A stretch of 16,284 nt of DNA from Oscillospiraceae bacterium (GTDB lineage Bacteria > Bacillota > Clostridia > Oscillospirales > Oscillospiraceae): the NCBI GenBank assembly GCA_031288675.1, contig JAITQY010000096.1, positions 1 to 16,284 of the forward strand. The letters run 5' to 3'. Shown in pieces: positions 13,709 to 16,284 of the stretch; within the stretch, counting starts at the first letter, position 1, and each line of letters opens with the position of its first letter. Made by a program: the position numbers and the translations under genes. The notes under the pieces are model-generated. The model saw only the letters and a program-made list of their open reading frames with translations, ran no database searches and was not told the DNA's origin.

Positions 13709-15096
13709 TCAACAGTCTTTTCTTGCTGCTGCTGAATTTGTTTGTGTGACTTCTTTATTAAGAGATATAAAGAAAACGTGAATAAAAGCGAAAGTTATAA
13801 TAATCCCTGCAACATCAGCAAGGGGGGCCGCCCACAGTGCGCCGTTTATCCCCATATAAACCGGCAAGATAATAACAAGCGGGATGAACAGGATTATATC
13901 CCTTGCCAAAGAAATAATTGCCGCTTTGGACGGCTGACCTACCGCTTGAAAAAATACCGATGACATTTTTATTGTACATGTGAAAGTAACTAAGGCAAGG
14001 AATATGCGGAATGTCATTTGCGCGAATTCGTCGTACAATGCAGTCTGCACTCCGAACATACTTATAACTATTTGCGGACACAGCTCAAAAATCAGAGTAG
14101 ATAAAATCCCAATAATTAGAGTAGAGATAAGTATCAGATTAAAAGTTTCTTTAACCCTTTTATAATTTTTAGCCCCGTAATTATATCCTAAAATCGGCTG
14201 TCCGTCAAGTACGATGCCGACGACAATATTTATTACGATAGTAAATACTTTCATTGCGATACCTATGACCGCTATCGGAATATCCTGCCGTATTTCACAA
14301 GCATAATGTTACAGACAAGCGATATAATTACGATTGCCATTTGCGTTATAAAAGTTGATGAGCCGAGCTGTACCGTTTTGCCCAATAGCTTAAAGTCCGG
14401 CTTAAAACTATTCAATCTCAGCTTGAATGTTTTGCTTTTTGAAAAGTATATAAGCGCTATGATAAATGACGCAATTTGACCGATTATAGTTGCCCAAGCC
14501 GCTCCCGCTATCCCCCACTTAAATACAAAAATAAACAGCGGGTCTAAAACTACGTTTATAAGACTTCCCGTGAGCATTAACATCATAGAATATCCCGGAC
14601 TACCGTCTGCGCGGATAATAGGGCTGATTGTGTTGGTAAGCATAAAAACGGGAACTGCGCTAAGTATGATTATAAAATAACTTCTTGCCAAGCCGATGGT
14701 TGCGTCAGACGCGCCGAAAGCGAATAAGATTTTGTTCATAAAAATTCCGCAGCAAACACAAAATACAACGCTTGCGGCAAAGGAAGCAAGGATTGCGCCG
14801 CCAATAAATTTGTGAACGCGTTTTGTGTCATTCGCGACTTGACAAATGCTTAGATACGCCGCCGCTCCGTCACCGAAGCACCACGCAAACGCAAGGGAAA
14901 TGATAGTAATAGGGAACACAACCGAAGTTGCCGCGTTGCCAAGATACCCTAATTCGCTGTTGCCGATAAATATTTGGTCAACGATGTTATAAAGCGCGCT
15001 GATCAAAAGCGACAGCACGCACGGAACAGAAAATTTCAACAATAATTTTGAAATCTTCTGATACCCCAAATATTTGTTTTGTTCTGCGTTTTCCAT
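13709..15096 (-). pseudogene. MATE-family multidrug efflux transporter, one frameshift
   Basis: Two adjacent minus-strand frames form one MATE transporter of about 462 residues, the usual length, with about 12 membrane segments. MATE pumps export drugs or metabolites using a Na+ or H+ gradient. The N-terminal half (15096-14272) has FSVPCVLSLLISALYNIVDQIFIG and PIIRADGSPGYSM. The C-terminal half has PIAVIGIAMKVFTIVINIVVG and GQPILGYNYGAKNY, the second repeat of the fold. The frame changes near 14285: KYGRIFR then stop in one frame, against DIPIAVIGI in the other, so one base is missing within about ten bases. AGGAGG lies before the ATG and a strong promoter with a leader terminator lies upstream. 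A sequencing error at this one base cannot be excluded; if so, the gene is intact. Confidence 0.88.
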
Positions 15097-15134
15097 TTTT
15101 TAATTCCTCCTTAATGATTTAACTGAGCGAACGC

Positions 15135-15171
15135 AAAAAAATACGCATAACTCCGTCAGGAATTATACGCA
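15135..15171 (-). promoter_or_regulatory. Intrinsic terminator (attenuator) within the MATE leader
   Basis: On the minus strand TGCGTATAATTCC (15171-15159), loop TGAC, GGAGTTATGCGTA (15154-15142) form a 13-bp stem including G-U pairs, followed by seven T (15141-15135). It lies between the MATE promoter and the MATE start, so it would stop transcription before the gene unless an alternative fold or factor prevents it. Confidence 0.8.
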
Positions 15172-15221
15172 CTTCGGCTGTCCGTCTCGTGTATCAGTGT
15201 TTATTTAACTTTAATGCAGTT

Positions 15222-15250
15222 ATTGTACCATAGTCAAAAAGAATTGTCAA
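15222..15250 (-). promoter_or_regulatory. Promoter of the MATE gene
   Basis: Minus strand TTGACA (15250-15245), 17-bp spacer, TACAAT (15227-15222). Transcription should start near 15215, giving about 120 nt of leader. Confidence 0.9.
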
Positions 15251-15302
15251 GGATTTCTTTGCGCAAACATAACCGTTGCGAAAGGTACTTGCGCTCTCGC
15301 TT

Positions 15303-15427
15303 TGCGCTAAGCCTGTCTTTTTAACCTGATTTAGATGCGTCTTTGCGTCCCTGGTCCAAACCCGAAACGCAACCCAACGTAGTGGTTGTGTTTTGGAAAG
15401 GAGCGACCACGCTCCGAGCTTAGCGCA
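15303..15427. ncRNA. Structured non-coding element bounded by 10-bp inverted repeats
   Basis: TGCGCTAAGC (15303-15312) and GCTTAGCGCA (15418-15427) are perfect inverted repeats 105 bp apart. Inside lie GGAGCG-ACCA-CGCTCC (15400-15415, 6 bp perfect) and a longer stem built on CAACC/GGTTG with flanking AAAC/GTTT pairs (about 15362-15394). A multibranch fold is possible on either strand. It follows tRNA-Gln on the minus strand. It may be a small RNA, a processed tRNA trailer or a MITE-like relic; the RNA label is tentative. Confidence 0.35.
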
Positions 15428-15441
15428 GTGCGCCGCGACGA

Positions 15442-15515
15442 TGGCTGGGGATGAAGGATTTGAACCCTCACAAACAGAGTCAGAGTCTGCCGTGCTACCA
15501 TTACACAAATCCCCA
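15442..15515 (-). tRNA. tRNA-Gln (anticodon CUG)
   Basis: The minus strand folds into a complete 74-nt tRNA with encoded CCA. The acceptor stem is TGGGGAT/ATCCCCA. The D-arm is GTGT/GCAC with the AATGGTAG-type loop, and the anticodon arm is GCAGA/TCTGT with loop CTCTGAC. The variable loop is four bases, and the T-arm GAGGG/CCTTC has loop TTCAAAT. Anticodon CTG at loop positions 3-5 reads CAG, hence glutamine; the UGGGG acceptor start also fits bacterial tRNA-Gln. A strong promoter is at 15528-15556. The terminator is unclear: the GGAGCG/CGCTCC hairpin at 15400-15415 with only three T follows on the minus strand. Confidence 0.97.
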
Positions 15516-15527
15516 ATACAAGTAAGC

Positions 15528-15556
15528 AGTTTAGCACGCGCCGCGCGATTTGTCAA
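15528..15556 (-). promoter_or_regulatory. Promoter of tRNA-Gln
   Basis: Minus strand TTGACA (15556-15551), 17-bp spacer, TAAACT (15533-15528) with TG one base before the -10. The spacer is GC-rich (CGCGCGGCGCG). Confidence 0.9.
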
Positions 15557-15599
15557 GCATTTTTTTTCGCGTCACCTTCCTCTTGTCAAAATCAAAGAC

Positions 15600-15628
15600 T
15601 TGACATTAACGGCTGCGTGTGTTAAAAT
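15600..15628 (+). promoter_or_regulatory. Promoter of the amino-acid-binding lipoprotein gene
   Basis: TTGACA (15600-15605), 17-bp spacer, TAAAAT (15623-15628). It is divergent from the tRNA-Gln promoter; the -35 boxes are 43 bp apart. Confidence 0.92.
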
Positions 15629-15667
15629 ATCCGTAATATTTTCAAATAATTTTAGAGGAGTATACTT

Positions 15668-16284
15668 ATGAAAAAAATCTTTACTTTACTGCTTGCGCTG
15701 ACGCTTTGCTTTGCGTTGTTTGCCGCTTGCACGTCTTCAAAGAAGCCTGCCGAAAGCGGAGAAACCGGCACGGCGGCAACCGATACGAACGACACCTCTG
15801 CCGAACGCGCTGTGCTTATACTCGGGTTAGACGCTTCGTTCCCGCCGATGGGCTACACTGCCGAGAACGGAGAAATCATCGGATTTGACATCGACGTTGC
15901 CAACGCGGTCTGCGAAAAGCTCGGGTGGGAACTTAAACTTCAGCCGATTGACTGGGACGCTAAGGAGATGGAGCTGAACTCTGGCAATATTGATTGTATT
16001 TGGAACGGTATGACAAAGACCGCAGAGCGCGATGAAGCGATGAGCCTCTCCGCGCCGTATCTTAACAACAAGCAGGTCGTAGTAGTAAAAGCGGACAGCG
16101 GAGTTGCGACGCTTGCCGACCTTGAGGGCAAGACGCTGATTCTTCAGGCGGGAAGCTCCGCCGAAGACGCTTTGAACGCCGCCGACGAGTTCCGCGCGTC
16201 GCTTAGCTCCGTTAACACTATCGGCGACAATATGCTCGCGTTTATGGACGTGGAGCAGGGCACATCCGACGCGCTACTGTTAGA
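15668..16284 (+). CDS. Amino-acid ABC transporter substrate-binding lipoprotein (3' end outside window)
   Basis: The frame is open from ATG 15668 to the window edge (205 codons seen). The start has AGAGGAG 7 nt upstream. A lipoprotein signal (MKKIFTLLLALTLCFALFAA) ends at Cys21, followed by a Ser/Thr/Glu-rich spacer to about residue 46. The rest is lobe I of the SBP_bac_3 fold: VLILGLDASFPPMGYT, IIGFDIDVANAVCEKLGW, the block IDCIWNGMTKTAERDEAM with the ligand-binding TxxR-type arginine, LSAPYLNNKQVVVV, then the crossover LADLEGKTLILQAGSSAED. Such proteins catch polar amino acids (Gln, Arg, His, cystine) outside the membrane and pass them to an ABC permease, whose genes probably lie just beyond the edge. 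The exact ligand cannot be told. Confidence 0.95.
   Translation, partial: MKKIFTLLLALTLCFALFAACTSSKKPAESGETGTAATDTNDTSAERAVLILGLDASFPPMGYTAENGEIIGFDIDVANAVCEKLGWELKLQPIDWDAKEMELNSGNIDCIWNGMTKTAERDEAMSLSAPYLNNKQVVVVKADSGVATLADLEGKTLILQAGSSAEDALNAADEFRASLSSVNTIGDNMLAFMDVEQGTSDALLL

Noticed and set aside
15135..15215. MATE leader as a guanidine-II (mini-ykkC) riboswitch
   Set aside because: ACGG occurs twice, but not as the loop of paired hairpins as that class requires.
15356..15427. T-box-like leader near tRNA-Gln because of a TGGACC motif
   Set aside because: The wider T-box sequence (AGGGTGGTACCGCG) and the specifier stem are absent, and no aminoacyl-tRNA gene follows.
15194..15556. 120-residue minus-strand ORF over the tRNA region
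   Set aside because: It contains the translated tRNA-Gln (GDLCNGSTADSDS...) and the MATE promoter; it is a tRNA shadow, not a protein gene.
1..16284. CRISPR arrays, toxin-antitoxin pairs, prophage genes or a biosynthetic cluster
   Set aside because: No regularly spaced repeats with unique spacers, no paired small toxin/antitoxin frames, no phage structural genes and no clustered tailoring enzymes were seen.

Overview
The window reads as a stretch of chromosome from an anaerobic Gram-positive bacterium of the Clostridia type, perhaps Oscillospiraceae-like. This is inferred from the type III glutamine synthetase, two S-layer-homology (SLH) proteins with PT-rich linkers, lipoproteins with short signal peptides, strong AGGAGG ribosome sites and a series of sigma-A promoters. 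Ten promoters could be located by eye and all have a 17-bp spacer. No species can be named from this sequence alone.

Layout, left to right. (1) Positions 2-576: the end of a cupin-domain protein translationally coupled to a small cysteine-rich metal-binding-type protein. (2) 795-3107: glnN (type III glutamine synthetase) with its own promoter and a bidirectional terminator. (3) 3129-4493: a minus-strand two-gene unit, a DsbA/FrnE-like thioredoxin-fold protein followed by a DUF1638 protein. Its promoter is near consensus and its 5' leader carries a 7-bp-period tandem repeat. (4) 4565-6120: a decayed IS30-family insertion sequence, a short orphan ORF ending at its edge, and a long palindrome. 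(5) 6147-10420: two divergent SLH proteins. The minus-strand one is intact. The plus-strand one is broken by three frameshifts and a stop codon. (6) 10440-12494: a Nudix hydrolase, an APH(3')-like aminoglycoside phosphotransferase and a small lipoprotein, separated by terminators. (7) 12618-13652: an SplB-like radical SAM protein whose leader holds a small ORF and a 13-bp direct repeat. (8) 13709-15250: a MATE efflux gene split by one frameshift, preceded by an intrinsic terminator inside its own leader. (9) 15303-15628: a structured non-coding stretch, tRNA-Gln(CUG), and divergent promoters. (10) 15668-end: an amino-acid ABC transporter binding lipoprotein, cut by the window edge.

Most units are single genes with their own promoter and terminator, so few genes here are tied together functionally. 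Real linkages are the cupin/Cys-rich pair (overlapping codons) and the DsbA/DUF1638 pair (39-bp gap). glnN and the solute-binding protein both concern nitrogen or amino-acid supply, but nothing in the sequence links their control. Pseudogene decay is the main theme: the IS30 transposase, the plus-strand SLH gene and the MATE gene are all broken by single-base indels, while glnN, the Nudix gene, aph and the other genes are open. I see no clear new defence or biosynthetic system. The best leads for something new are the MATE leader attenuator (15135-15171), the inverted-repeat-bounded structured element next to tRNA-Gln (15303-15427), the radical-SAM leader ORF (13496-13552) and the conserved-looking DsbA/DUF1638 pair.
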